NCBI GenBank assembly: GCA_944354265.1
Contig: CALVPX010000004.1
Span: forward strand, 1 to 64,000
Source of the DNA: an uncultured Clostridia bacterium
GTDB lineage: Bacteria > Bacillota > Clostridia > Christensenellales > Borkfalkiaceae
DNA length: 64,000 nucleotides
Direction of reading: 5' to 3'
Made by a program: the position numbers and the translations under genes. The notes beneath the pieces are model-generated. The model did no database searches. It worked only from the letters and a program-made list of their open reading frames with translations, and was not told the DNA's origin. This document shows, piece by piece, positions 32,931 to 42,164 of this stretch (positions are counted from its first letter, which is position 1; each line of letters begins with the position of its first letter).

Positions 32931-35036
32931 ATGAAACTCAAATTCAAATCACTTTTGGCGTGCATTCTGGCAATCGTCATGAGCTTCGGCGTGTTCGCCC
33001 TCGCTGCCTGCACCGGCAACGGCGATGAGTCGGGCGCCAATGACGATGAACAGCACGAACAACTGCCCGATGAAGAAAATCCCGACGAGGGCAACCCCGA
33101 CGAGGGCAACCCCGACGAGGGCAACCCCGATGAAGGCAACCCCGACGAAGGCAACCCCGACGAAGGCAACCCCGATGAAGGCAACCCCGACGATGAAAAT
33201 CCCGGTGAAAATCCCGACGAGGAGGAGCCTCAGCCTTCGCTGCCCGACGATGCAACGCCCACTATCTATCTTGCTGGCGACTCAACGGTAAAGACCTATG
33301 AGGACAATCAGTTTATCGCCGGCTGGGGGCAGTATCTTGAATACTTCCTCGATGACGAAATAGAGGTCGTCAACGCCGCTCAAGGCGGCAGAAGCACGCG
33401 TTCATTCATAAACGAGGGCAGGCTGCTCAACATAGATGATCCCGCTTACGATTATTCATTCTCTCAGAACAACGGCAACTCCATAGAGTCTGTAATAGAA
33501 GAGGGTGATTTCCTCTTCATTCAGTTCGGCCACAACGATGACGACACCAAAAAGGAGAGCTCCTACTCCACAATGTACAACCGCATGGTGCCTCTTGGTG
33601 AGCCGGACGCAAACGGCATCTATCCCACGGTCGTTCCCACCGAGGATATGAAGTCGCCCACAACCTATCTTCCCGAAGAATTTATAAACAATTCTTCCGC
33701 GGCAGATCAGGAGGACGCCCTTGAAGAGATCGCCAAATACGGCTCCACCTATTACGCATACGACTGCGGCGCCACCTACAAGGGCTTTTTAAAGGTCTAC
33801 ATAGATTTTGCCCGCGAAGCAGGTGCAACTCCCGTACTCGTCACTCCCGTCGCCAGAGTAGGTTTTAACGACGATGGCACCTTGCAGGACGGCCCCGGCC
33901 GCCACGGCGAAAACTTCGCCTATGTACAGGCGGTCCGCCAGCTTGCAGAGGAAGAGGACGTCCTCCTCGTCGACCTGTTTAACTACACAAAGACCGCCCT
34001 TGAAACAGCTACTAAAAACTTTGCCGACTATCTCATGGCGCTCGTTCCCAACGATTTGACGGGCGCATGGCCTACCGATTACGACAATATTTACGGCAAT
34101 GCCGAACTCGGCTTTGAAAAGATAGAGGGCACCCACTACAACAAGTACGGCGCGTTCATAACGGCGGCAGCCGTCGCACAGACCATTTTGGACTGCGGAA
34201 CTACAACCCTCTGCGGCGAGAATGACAGCGAATATTTCAACTTTGTCGGCCACGTTCTCACCACGCCTGAGCAGTATATAGATCCCTCCAACCGCCTCAG
34301 CATCTCCAAAGTTGCCGAACTTGAAGGCATTCTTAAAGATGTAAACGTCACCAATCCTGACAGAACTTACAAACAGCCCTCTGAGGTCATCTCGGCAATC
34401 GAGGCCCTTCAGGCCCTCGGCTCCGTCACCGCAGATAATTACCTTGAAATGCAGGTTGAGTGTCAGAAGGTCAGGGCTGAATATGAATCTCTCAATTTTG
34501 ACTACCGCGACGACGTCACAAATTATAATGTACTCGTTGAATATGAGCAGGCCGTAGATGAGCAGATAGAAGCTCACAGGCCTAAGCCTTTAAAGACGGT
34601 AGTCATCTCGGCAGATGACATTACCGACCTTTCAACTGCCTATACTGAGGACGGACACACCTTTACTTTTACTTCCGACTTGTCGTTCGCCTCAAATTAC
34701 AACGCCGTTCCCTTTGAACACAACGGCCAGTCCTATGGCGAAACCTCTCAGGCAATATACCTCAACGGCAGCTCAGGCCTCACCGGCTCAAGCCCCAAAA
34801 AGTATGTTGAATTTAACCTTGGGGGTGCCTGCAGAGTGACTATCGCCGCCGAATCTTCGGGCGATGACACCAGAACGGTCAATCTCGTCAAAGACGGCGA
34901 ATTGGTAGGTGCATTCTCTGCAGCGCCCACCATGACCGTCACTACCATTGACGTAGCCGAAGGCGGAACCTACCGCATAGGCTCGGCAAGTAAAAATATT
35001 GCCGTCTATTACATTATAATAGAATACTTTGAATAA
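32931..35036 (+). CDS. SGNH/GDSL esterase lipoprotein, rhamnogalacturonan acetylesterase-like
   Basis: 701-residue exported lipoprotein (lipobox LAAC, Cys27) with an acidic stalk of NPDEG repeats (about 50-90). An SGNH hydrolase domain follows (about 112-425): GDST with the nucleophile Ser near residue 118, the Gly region GGRSTRSF, FGHND near residue 199 and the Asp/His pair in GTHYNKYG near residue 401. These fit carbohydrate esterase family 12 enzymes that deacetylate pectin side chains. The C-terminal 250 residues contain a helical linker and a beta-rich module ending like a carbohydrate-binding domain (FNLGGACRVTIAAESSGDD). Anchored at the cell surface, it likely acts on plant polysaccharide. 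GGAGGAG precedes the ATG. Confidence 0.87.
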   Translation: MKLKFKSLLACILAIVMSFGVFALAACTGNGDESGANDDEQHEQLPDEENPDEGNPDEGNPDEGNPDEGNPDEGNPDEGNPDEGNPDDENPGENPDEEEPQPSLPDDATPTIYLAGDSTVKTYEDNQFIAGWGQYLEYFLDDEIEVVNAAQGGRSTRSFINEGRLLNIDDPAYDYSFSQNNGNSIESVIEEGDFLFIQFGHNDDDTKKESSYSTMYNRMVPLGEPDANGIYPTVVPTEDMKSPTTYLPEEFINNSSAADQEDALEEIAKYGSTYYAYDCGATYKGFLKVYIDFAREAGATPVLVTPVARVGFNDDGTLQDGPGRHGENFAYVQAVRQLAEEEDVLLVDLFNYTKTALETATKNFADYLMALVPNDLTGAWPTDYDNIYGNAELGFEKIEGTHYNKYGAFITAAAVAQTILDCGTTTLCGENDSEYFNFVGHVLTTPEQYIDPSNRLSISKVAELEGILKDVNVTNPDRTYKQPSEVISAIEALQALGSVTADNYLEMQVECQKVRAEYESLNFDYRDDVTNYNVLVEYEQAVDEQIEAHRPKPLKTVVISADDITDLSTAYTEDGHTFTFTSDLSFASNYNAVPFEHNGQSYGETSQAIYLNGSSGLTGSSPKKYVEFNLGGACRVTIAAESSGDDTRTVNLVKDGELVGAFSAAPTMTVTTIDVAEGGTYRIGSASKNIAVYYIIIEYFE
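33078..33197 (+). repeat. 15-bp tandem repeat encoding NPDEG
   Basis: Seven consecutive 15-bp units (consensus AACCCCGACGAGGGC, with GAT/GAA codon variants) plus a degenerate eighth. It lies inside the lipoprotein stalk and is in phase with the reading frame, so gain or loss of units would only lengthen or shorten the stalk. Confidence 0.9.
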
Positions 35037-35052
35037 GCATTAAAGTGCTTAA

Positions 35053-35091
35053 GGCGGGGCGGGCAATTTTGCCCGCCCCGCTTTTTCCTAT
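35053..35091 (+). terminator. Rho-independent terminator after the SGNH lipoprotein
   Basis: GCGGGGCGGGCAA with TTGCCCGCCCCGC, then TTTTT. Confidence 0.9.
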
Positions 35092-35109
35092 ATTGCACCG
35101 CAAAATACA

Positions 35110-35138
35110 TTGCATATCCTCGCTGTTTTTGATATAAT
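35110..35138 (+). promoter_or_regulatory. Promoter of the exonuclease gene, predicted leaderless
   Basis: TTGCAT (35110-35115), 17 bp, TATAAT (35133-35138). The ATG at 35147 starts 8 nt after the -10 box. Confidence 0.75.
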
Positions 35139-35146
35139 AGTGGGGT

Positions 35147-36103
35147 ATGAACTTAGTCTTTTTCGATATTGAATGCGCAAGCGTGCACAAAACAACGGCA
35201 AAAATCTGCGCATTCGGTTACGTCGTCTGCGACGAAAAATTCAATATCATAAAAAAGGAAGACATTTTGATCAATCCCAAGGGCGCCTTTCACCTGACTG
35301 ACAGGCGGGGCGAAAAGGGTTTGGAACTTCCCTATGACTATGCGGAGTTTAAAAAGCATCCGCCCTTCCCCGCGGTCTATTCCTTCATAAAGGAACTTTT
35401 AGAGGATAAAAACAACCTCGTGTTCGGCCACGCCATAATGAATGACGTAAAATATCTCGACCTCGAAACTCTCCGTTTCCACCTGCCGCCCTTCAATTTC
35501 GATTTTTTGGACAGCCAGATAATGTACATGACGCACATCAAGGACTTTTCCCGGCAGTTCGGTCTTGAATACATAACCGAAAGTTTAAACGTCACGTTCA
35601 CTCCCCACCGCGCCGCCGACGACGCCTATGCCACAATGAAGATAATCGAAGAATTGTGTCGTCTGCGCTCCGTTTCTCCCGACAAATTGGCGGCCGACCT
35701 CGGCATCAGGTGCGGCAGAATACGCAACCACAACATTGTCAGGCCCACTTCAGAGGAGTTTGAAAAATTCATAAAGGAGCGTGAGGCCGCCCGCGAACTG
35801 CGCAGCCGCAACCGCACGCAGTTTTATATCTTCCTCAGCCGCCGCAAGCGCAAAAAGAGCGGCCCTCTCTGCGGTCAGGTATTTACCTTTTCGCGCAACA
35901 TAGAGGACGACGTCGACGTGTCAATACCCCTCGTTCAGAGGATATACGAGGAGGGGGGTGCATATACCCAAAAGTTAGGCGACTGCACGATCTATGTCTG
36001 CGAGGCCGACGACTCAACAGTGCGCACAAAGAACGCCCGACAGATCGGCGGCATGCACATAATCGACACCGTCAGTCTCAGGGAGATGCTTAAAAATGAT
36101 TGA
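35147..36103 (+). CDS. DEDDh 3'-5' exonuclease with BRCT-like C-terminus
   Basis: 318-residue DnaQ-like exonuclease. Motif I is FFDIECAS (Asp and Glu near the N-terminus), motif II lies in HAIMNDVKYLD and motif III in PHRAADDAYAT with the final His/Asp. About residues 235-315 (GPLCGQVFTFSRNIEDD ... IGGMHIIDTVSLREML) look like a BRCT domain. Similar proteins in Bacillota probably trim DNA or RNA 3' ends; no partner polymerase is next to it. Its 3' end overlaps the rRNA methyltransferase gene by 8 bases. Confidence 0.88.
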   Translation: MNLVFFDIECASVHKTTAKICAFGYVVCDEKFNIIKKEDILINPKGAFHLTDRRGEKGLELPYDYAEFKKHPPFPAVYSFIKELLEDKNNLVFGHAIMNDVKYLDLETLRFHLPPFNFDFLDSQIMYMTHIKDFSRQFGLEYITESLNVTFTPHRAADDAYATMKIIEELCRLRSVSPDKLAADLGIRCGRIRNHNIVRPTSEEFEKFIKEREAARELRSRNRTQFYIFLSRRKRKKSGPLCGQVFTFSRNIEDDVDVSIPLVQRIYEEGGAYTQKLGDCTIYVCEADDSTVRTKNARQIGGMHIIDTVSLREMLKND

Positions 36104-37376
36104 CCTGCCCGCGGCATTTGTTGAACGCATGCGGCGCGACCTCGGCGGCGAGGCCGACAGTTTTTTTGCGTCCTATTCGTCGCCCGCAGCAAAGGGCATA
36201 CGCGTAAATACTTTAAAGACCACCATAGAGCAATTCAAAGCTATTTCGCCCTTTGCTCTCGAACCCGTTCCGTGGGAGAAGAGCGGCTTTTACGTCACGG
36301 ACGAAAAGCCGGGCAAAACCATTCTCCACGCCGCGGGCGCCTATTACGTTCAGGAGCCCTCCGCCATGTGCGCCGCGCCCCTTTTGAGCGTCAAGGGCGG
36401 CGACCGCGTGTTGGACTTATGCTCGGCTCCCGGCGGCAAGGGCACACAGCTCGCTCAGGCAATGGCGGGAGAGGGCATAATTTATCTCAATGAAATCAAT
36501 TTTTCTAGGGCTAAAATACTCTCATCAAATGTCGAGCGCCTCGGCATAAAGAACGCCGTAGTGACCTGCGCTTCGCCCCAACAGCTCTGCGCTTCGCTTC
36601 CGGCAATGTTCGATAAAATTCTCGTCGACGCACCCTGTTCGGGCGAGGGAATGTTCAAAAAGGAACAGCTCGCCATTCCCGAATGGAGCGAAGAAAACGT
36701 TGCTATGTGCGCGCAGAGGCAGGCTGCCATTTTAGACTGCGCCGCTCAACTCCTCGCCCTCGGCGGCCTCATGGTATATTCCACCTGCACGTTTTCAAGG
36801 GAAGAGGATGAGGGGCAGATCAGGTCGTTCCTGAGCCGTCATAATGACTTTGAACTGATTGAAGAGCACAAGCTGTACCCCCACAGGGTGCGCGGCGAAG
36901 GCCATTATGCCGCCCTGCTTAAAAGGAATGGCGGAGATTACGGCTCTGTCAAAATGGTAACGCCCAAGGCGGAAAAAAATGCGCAGGCTCTCTACCGTCA
37001 GTTTGAAAAATCGTATCTCAAAACGCAGTTCACGCGGCTGCATTCGGTCGGCGACAGGCTGTACTGCCTGCCTGAAGGGTACTTTGACTGCGGCGTGCAG
37101 ACCCTCCGTGCGGGCGTCGAGCTCGGCTCGGTCGCAAAGGACAGGTTCGAACCTTCCCACTCGCTTGCAATGTGCCTGAGGGACGGGCAGGCTCAATTTA
37201 TTGAACTCGATTCGCAGACGGCGCTCAGCTATTTAGGCGGCAACACTTTTGAATGTAGTTCTGATATAAAGGGGTGGGCGGTCGCCTCGTACAAGGGCTT
37301 TCCCCTTGGATGGTGCAAGGTTTCGGGCGGCACGGCAAAAAATCATCTGCCTAAGGCCCTGCGCATCACAAATTGA
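36096..37376 (+). CDS. rsmF: RsmF-like 16S rRNA (cytosine-5) methyltransferase
   Basis: 426-residue NOL1/NOP2/Sun family enzyme that methylates a cytosine of rRNA with S-adenosylmethionine. Visible features: an N-terminal recognition domain, the SAM motif region VLDLCSAPGGKGTQLAQAM, NEINFSRAK, the motif with catalytic Cys in DAPCSGEGMF, and YSTCTFSREEDEG. The C-terminal extension (about 290-426, with FPLGWCKVSGGTAKNHLPKALR) is a PUA-like domain typical of RsmF rather than RsmB. A strong bidirectional terminator separates it from the convergent surface protein gene. Confidence 0.92.
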   Translation: MIDLPAAFVERMRRDLGGEADSFFASYSSPAAKGIRVNTLKTTIEQFKAISPFALEPVPWEKSGFYVTDEKPGKTILHAAGAYYVQEPSAMCAAPLLSVKGGDRVLDLCSAPGGKGTQLAQAMAGEGIIYLNEINFSRAKILSSNVERLGIKNAVVTCASPQQLCASLPAMFDKILVDAPCSGEGMFKKEQLAIPEWSEENVAMCAQRQAAILDCAAQLLALGGLMVYSTCTFSREEDEGQIRSFLSRHNDFELIEEHKLYPHRVRGEGHYAALLKRNGGDYGSVKMVTPKAEKNAQALYRQFEKSYLKTQFTRLHSVGDRLYCLPEGYFDCGVQTLRAGVELGSVAKDRFEPSHSLAMCLRDGQAQFIELDSQTALSYLGGNTFECSSDIKGWAVASYKGFPLGWCKVSGGTAKNHLPKALRITN

Positions 37377-37390
37377 ATATTTCCGGCATA

Positions 37391-37435
37391 AAATTGGCCG
37401 CCGCGCACATAAATGTGCGCGGCGGCCAATTTTTT
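37391..37435. terminator. Bidirectional terminator
   Basis: AAATTGGCCGCCGCGCACAT with ATGTGCGCGGCGGCCAATTTTT, between convergent genes. Confidence 0.9.
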
Positions 37436-37455
37436 ACTCATTTTCAATAAAATTT

Positions 37456-37485
37456 ATGCGGCGCGCAATTGTTTGCGCGCCGCAT
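37456..37485 (-). terminator. Second hairpin, 3' side of the surface protein gene
   Basis: ATGCGGCGCGCA with TGCGCGCCGCAT, 27 bases beyond the minus-strand stop at 37512. Confidence 0.6.
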
Positions 37486-37511
37486 TGTCTGCCGCTTAAA
37501 GCGGCCGTTGC

Positions 37512-40500
37512 TTAGTTGTTTTCACTGCCGTCGGGGTCGGAACCGTCGTTGCCCTCGGGTTCGTTGCCGCCATCGCTCTGTGTGTCGTCCGCTTCAGCGG
37601 GAGCTTCACTCACTTGGTTTTCGACAACTTCATCGCCGCCGGGTATATCGGTTACGTCTTCGGGTGTGCTATCGGTTTTCGTTTCGCCGTGTTCCTTTAC
37701 ATACGTTCTCACATAGCGCTTGTTCTTCTTGTAATTATAAGTGTTCTTGCCTACCTGAGGCTTGCTCTTTATCCTCTTGCGCAGGTCTCTTATCAGAAGA
37801 ACTATAATGGCTATAAGTATTGCGGCCACCATAATTATGGAGGAGGCAAGCAGCCAAACGTTGGTCGAGTCGGTAGTGGTGTCGTGGTCATGGTCATGTT
37901 CATCGTCCGTTACGTCAGATGTCGAGGTTATCGAAATATCTTTGTCGACTGCCGAATAGTCGATAAACATGTTCATCATGGGCGAACCCGTCACTGCGCT
38001 GTCGTCTACCCTGAGCACAGCAAGCGCTTCCGAGTAGTCGCTGTACGCGTAGTTGTAACCGCTCTCGCCCTCAGCCGCAGTTTGAGCATTGAAGGGCACA
38101 TAGTTCAGCGAATCGTAGAGCGTGTAGGTGTAGTACTGCGCTTCGTAGCCGTAAAGGTCAACTGTCACGTCGTTCTCTTCGGCAAGCTCTTCGTAGTATG
38201 CTATGCTCTCGTCGTTTGTTGCAAACGTAATGTCGGGATTTGCCTGCCTGAGCGCCGCTCTGTACGCATCGATAAGGTTATCGGAGTAGTACGAAAGGAG
38301 CGAGTTGTAGGTGTCTTCGTCAAGGCTGAGCGCGCTGTAATCGAACAGCACATAGCTTCCGTCCGTAACACCTTCGGTGGTCTGCGCGTCACGCGTTCCG
38401 CTCCACACTTCAAGCCTGTAATTCTTGGCCTGATTGCCGGTATGGATGAGGAAGTTGACAGTTATCCACTTGTTTGCCATCTCGGGGTTGTTTATGGCGT
38501 CGATCGTGAAGGAGTAGGGCGAGCTCTCTGCCGCGGTGTAGCGGGGAGTTACAACCGAAAGGTTAAATGTTTTAACCTGTGTATCGGTGTCTATTTCGCC
38601 GTCCACAAAGTAGTTGTAAACAACTTCGCCATCAATGCCGGAAACGTAGCTGAACACTCTGTCGCCGCCATTCGTCACAAGGTAGTGGGGAGCATACTGC
38701 GTGCGCGAAGAATTTGCATAGTAAATTTCGCCTTCAACAAGGTTGTCGAACGAAACTCTGTTTCCTTCTCCGTCATAATAGCTTGCGCGTTCGTCGTAGT
38801 ATTCGCGGCCGTAGTTGTAGAGGTTGGCGTAGTAGTTGCCGTCCTCATCGGTGTAGAGGCCGTTTTCCTGCAGGGTGTAGGCAATGTTTTCGCGCTGCTC
38901 TTCGCGGCTTGCGTCCTCTGCGGGCTCGCCTTTGAGCACATTGCCGTCGTTGTCGTACCAGAAGGTGTATGCGGGGGTGGAGTAGGAGAGGGGCTGCTTG
39001 TCTGCAGTGTCCACAAGGTAAACCGTGGCGACTGCGCCCTCCGAAACCTTGACCCTCACGCTGACAGCGGTGTAGCTGTCGGCCGTGGCCGAGGCGTCGC
39101 TGCCGATATAACCATAATTATATATGCCCGAAGTGTTTTCGGCAACTTCCCTCACGGTATTTACAATGAGGAGGGGCTGATTTACGGTAGAGCCGATAAC
39201 GCTGTCCCAATCGGCGTCAGCTGCAAACAGAGCCTTCAGGGGGCTGCTTGCGTCAAGACTTTCAAGCAGTTCGGCGTAAGTTTGCTTGTATGCGTCGAAA
39301 TACTCCCTGTTTATAAGTCCTGCGTACTCGTTGCTGTTCAATCTGTCGTAGGCAGAAACCTCAACGGGAACGTTCTGCACCGAAGCGCTCGCGCCGTTTA
39401 CGCCGTTGTAACTTGCGGGTACCGCAAACTGAGTCTGTATTTGGTTGGGATAATATGTCTCGTCAAACTGCGTGTCGGTGGTCGAAGCTTCGGAAATGGA
39501 AAGCGAAGCCGTAAGCGTTTCGCTGTCCGCATAGCCGAATGCCGTTTCGGTCACGTCTATCGAGGAAATGTTTGTAACTGCCACCCATCCGCCGTAATAG
39601 TTGGATGCGGTGGTATCTCTTATTTCGGTTGCGCCGTAGTTGACTACAAGTTCGAAAGACTGCTCTTCATCGAGCGAGTTGGAAACGAGCACATAGCACT
39701 GTACCCAACCGTTGTAGACGTCCTCAATGTCGTTTATGGTCGTCGTGTCTATTGTCGTCGAGTCCACCTCAATGGAGGCAACGTTGTCTGTGTTGCCCGC
39801 CTGTCTTGCCGAAATTGATACCGTCGTCCTTTCGTCAAGCTCGCTCGTCTTTACCCAAAGGGTGACAATTTTGTAGCCGTTGGCGTCTATCGTGAACGAA
39901 GGGTCGGCAATTACGCTCTCGTAAGCCGCGCCCCTCGCGCTGAGCATGAGCAGCGCGTTTGCGCTGTCGCCCGAGCCGGGCAAATCTACCGCCGTCCTCA
40001 GGGCGTCGTCTATAATAGTCTGATAGTTGCCGCCTATGCTGCTCGTCCACGAGCTTGCGGAGGTAACCGTCAGGTTGGCTATCACGTCGTCCTGAGTGTT
40101 GATGTTGATGTCGGTGGGGAGGTATGTCGTCTGCCTTTCGGGCTGAGCTACGCTTCCCACATAGTTTACCGTGCCGTTGCTGCTTGTGTAGCCGTCGTCG
40201 TCTACGGTAAGCCCCGCTGTCAGGTTGCCGCTGTCAAGGACTATGTCCGTGCGCTGTCCGTCCTCAAGCTGCGAAGCTATCGCAAGGTCAACGTGGTAAT
40301 TGTACTTGCTGCTGTAGTGGTCTACAGTCGTGTCGCCGTCGTTGAAAACTTCCCTGTCGACGCGGAAAATCTTTTCGTCTGCCTCGCTCAGGAGGTTGCA
40401 CGTCGTCGTAAGGTCGGGGTCGTTTACAAGGCCGTCAAAGGTCTCCTGCCCGCCTGCGGCCTCAACCATCTCGTCGACGCTCAAATACTTCTCGTATGTC

Positions 40501-41606
40501 ACATCGTCAAAGAAGGCGTAGCCTTCAAGCGTATAGTTGCTCGCCTCGCCAAGGCCGAGGGTGAGGGTGATGGTCGTCTCTGCGTAGTCGCATGCGCTTA
40601 CATACAGCGTGTACTGCACCCAGCCGTTGTTGCCGTTCTGCCATGTGCCGCTCTCCTCGTCGTAGGGGTTGAGCACGGCGGTGTTTATGTTCTCTATTCT
40701 GAAGCTGTCAAGCGTCGTTCCGCCCACAGTCTGTGCAAGCTGAATATAAGCTCCGCGTTGGTCTATAACTTCGGTGCGCGTGTCGTTGTTGCCGCCGAAG
40801 TATAAATCGCTCGTCTTGACCCAAAGGCTTATCTTGGCCGCCGTGTTGGTCTCGAGCGTCATGGTGGTGGAGGAGGTGAAATAGGTCTCCGTGCCCTGCT
40901 TGTCGTCGTCCACATAGTTGTGGATCATAAGGACGTGGCTCTCAATCTCGCTGTCCTCGCTGAAGTCCGCGTCGAGGTAGTACTTGCCGTCGTCCTCGTT
41001 GTAGTAATATTCTACTTCGTTGCCATCCGCATCGTAGAGCACGGTCTGTCCGTTCTCTTCAACCCAGCGGTATCCGTGGGTGTCGGGGTTGGAGATGTAT
41101 TCGGCGCCGTCGGCGATGTAGTAGTCGTCCGTCTCGTCGTCCTCGTCGTCATTCTCGTTTTCAACTATGGCAGAGCCGGGGTCGGCAAAGGGCAAATCCT
41201 CGGGCGAAGCGTTGTAGTTGACGTAGTTCTCGTCGTCCGTGTCGAGCGCCGCATTGTTCCACAATGTTTGGGGAAGGTCGGTGTCGGTCAGCTTGCTCCA
41301 GTTTTCGGCCGTGGTATCAAGTATGCCCGAAGCCGAATCGGATGAGGTGGCGCCGCTGCCGGTGCTGCTCGACCAATTGTCGGGCGTGCCTAAAAGATAA
41401 GTTCCGTCGTTGTCGTTGAAAAATTCAAAGTTACCGTTTTTCAGTACCTGCTCGTCCACGCGGGTAGAGGTGTTTGTCTCCTCTTCATCGTCGGTGGGCG
41501 TCGTTGCACAGGCGCTTGCGAACATCGCAAACGAAGCGGCAACCGCAACCGCACCTAACAGCGTGGATTTGTACTTTGCATTTTTCGTTTTGAATTTTTT
41601 GCTCAT
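37512..41606 (-). CDS. Large surface lipoprotein with repeated jelly-roll-like modules and C-terminal membrane helix
   Basis: 1364-residue exported protein. The N-terminus is a lipoprotein signal with lipobox FASAC (Cys33), and a second anchor is a membrane helix near residues 1246-1270 (LASSIIMVAAILIAIIVLLI), followed by a basic cluster and an acidic, disordered tail of about 90 residues. Between lie at least three similar beta modules that start with LWVKTSDL (near 258), LWVKTSEL (near 579) and VSVRVKVSEG (near 846) and continue with GWVQYTLYVSA, GWVQCYVLVSN or KWITVNFLIHTG; each looks like a galactose-binding or carbohydrate-binding jelly roll (first module begins with NGNFEF). It is probably involved in surface adhesion or glycan capture. 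No LPXTG motif. Acidic and Asp/Thr-rich. Confidence 0.82.
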   Translation of the reverse strand: MSKKFKTKNAKYKSTLLGAVAVAASFAMFASACATTPTDDEEETNTSTRVDEQVLKNGNFEFFNDNDGTYLLGTPDNWSSSTGSGATSSDSASGILDTTAENWSKLTDTDLPQTLWNNAALDTDDENYVNYNASPEDLPFADPGSAIVENENDDEDDETDDYYIADGAEYISNPDTHGYRWVEENGQTVLYDADGNEVEYYYNEDDGKYYLDADFSEDSEIESHVLMIHNYVDDDKQGTETYFTSSTTMTLETNTAAKISLWVKTSDLYFGGNNDTRTEVIDQRGAYIQLAQTVGGTTLDSFRIENINTAVLNPYDEESGTWQNGNNGWVQYTLYVSACDYAETTITLTLGLGEASNYTLEGYAFFDDVTYEKYLSVDEMVEAAGGQETFDGLVNDPDLTTTCNLLSEADEKIFRVDREVFNDGDTTVDHYSSKYNYHVDLAIASQLEDGQRTDIVLDSGNLTAGLTVDDDGYTSSNGTVNYVGSVAQPERQTTYLPTDININTQDDVIANLTVTSASSWTSSIGGNYQTIIDDALRTAVDLPGSGDSANALLMLSARGAAYESVIADPSFTIDANGYKIVTLWVKTSELDERTTVSISARQAGNTDNVASIEVDSTTIDTTTINDIEDVYNGWVQCYVLVSNSLDEEQSFELVVNYGATEIRDTTASNYYGGWVAVTNISSIDVTETAFGYADSETLTASLSISEASTTDTQFDETYYPNQIQTQFAVPASYNGVNGASASVQNVPVEVSAYDRLNSNEYAGLINREYFDAYKQTYAELLESLDASSPLKALFAADADWDSVIGSTVNQPLLIVNTVREVAENTSGIYNYGYIGSDASATADSYTAVSVRVKVSEGAVATVYLVDTADKQPLSYSTPAYTFWYDNDGNVLKGEPAEDASREEQRENIAYTLQENGLYTDEDGNYYANLYNYGREYYDERASYYDGEGNRVSFDNLVEGEIYYANSSRTQYAPHYLVTNGGDRVFSYVSGIDGEVVYNYFVDGEIDTDTQVKTFNLSVVTPRYTAAESSPYSFTIDAINNPEMANKWITVNFLIHTGNQAKNYRLEVWSGTRDAQTTEGVTDGSYVLFDYSALSLDEDTYNSLLSYYSDNLIDAYRAALRQANPDITFATNDESIAYYEELAEENDVTVDLYGYEAQYYTYTLYDSLNYVPFNAQTAAEGESGYNYAYSDYSEALAVLRVDDSAVTGSPMMNMFIDYSAVDKDISITSTSDVTDDEHDHDHDTTTDSTNVWLLASSIIMVAAILIAIIVLLIRDLRKRIKSKPQVGKNTYNYKKNKRYVRTYVKEHGETKTDSTPEDVTDIPGGDEVVENQVSEAPAEADDTQSDGGNEPEGNDGSDPDGSENN

Positions 41607-41692
41607 ATCTGTATCCTTAAAAATAGTTGCAAAATTTTACTGCTTGAGCCGTAAGGGGCGCAAACGCGCACCCCGTGCGACCGTACCATTAC

Positions 41693-41721
41693 ATTTTAAT
41701 ATAAATCGACCTTTTAAGCAA
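41693..41721 (-). promoter_or_regulatory. Promoter of the surface lipoprotein gene
   Basis: On the minus strand: TTGCTT (41721-41716), 17 bp, TAAAAT (41698-41693); AAGGAT lies just before the ATG at 41606. Confidence 0.55.
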
Positions 41722-41788
41722 CTATTTCTGCGTGAAAATAAAGCAAAATTTAAAATAATCGTCTCAATTTTGCGCAAACTTATATTAT

Positions 41789-42160
41789 ATGAACGGCGGC
41801 AAAGCAAAGGCAAAAGTCAAAGAGCGCATATTGAGCGGGACGCTCATAGGCATAATAAACGGACTGTTCGGCGGCGGAGGCGGAATGATCGCCGTTCCTG
41901 TGCTGTCGGGTATGCTTTCCTACCCGCAGAAGAAGGCTCACGCCACGGCGATTGCCGTAATTGCGCCCGTCTGTGCGGTGAGTGCAATTTCCTATATAGT
42001 GGGCGGCTATGCGCGGCTCAACCTCATCATCCCCGCCGCCATAGGCAACGTTGCGGGCGGAGTGCTCGGGGCAAAATTGCTCGGAAAATTGCCCTCTGTC
42101 GCCGTTCAGATATGCTTTATCGCAGTCATGCTCGCCGCAGGCATAAGGATGATGTTATAA
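41789..42160 (+). CDS. Half-size TSUP (TauE/SafE) membrane protein, first of a pair
   Basis: 123-residue membrane protein corresponding to one half of a TSUP-family permease (sulfite/sulfonate/organic anion exporters of about 250 residues). The repeat signature GIINGLFGGGGGMIAVPVL is at its start and AHATAIAVIAP follows. The second half is the next gene, starting 4 bases after the stop in another frame with its own ATG. The upstream base composition TTATATTATATG leaves no Shine-Dalgarno. Confidence 0.86.
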   Translation: MNGGKAKAKVKERILSGTLIGIINGLFGGGGGMIAVPVLSGMLSYPQKKAHATAIAVIAPVCAVSAISYIVGGYARLNLIIPAAIGNVAGGVLGAKLLGKLPSVAVQICFIAVMLAAGIRMML

Positions 42161-42164
42161 TTAT

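Noticed and set aside
33078..33197. Tandem repeats considered as a CRISPR array.
   Set aside because: The unit is 15 bp without spacers and is in frame in a lipoprotein gene; no cas genes are present anywhere in the window.
37614..39818. Long open frame on the plus strand (over 700 codons) opposite the large surface protein.
   Set aside because: It is a shadow of the minus-strand gene's codon bias: no signal, no domain, no Shine-Dalgarno, and an unlikely Val/Arg/Cys-rich composition.
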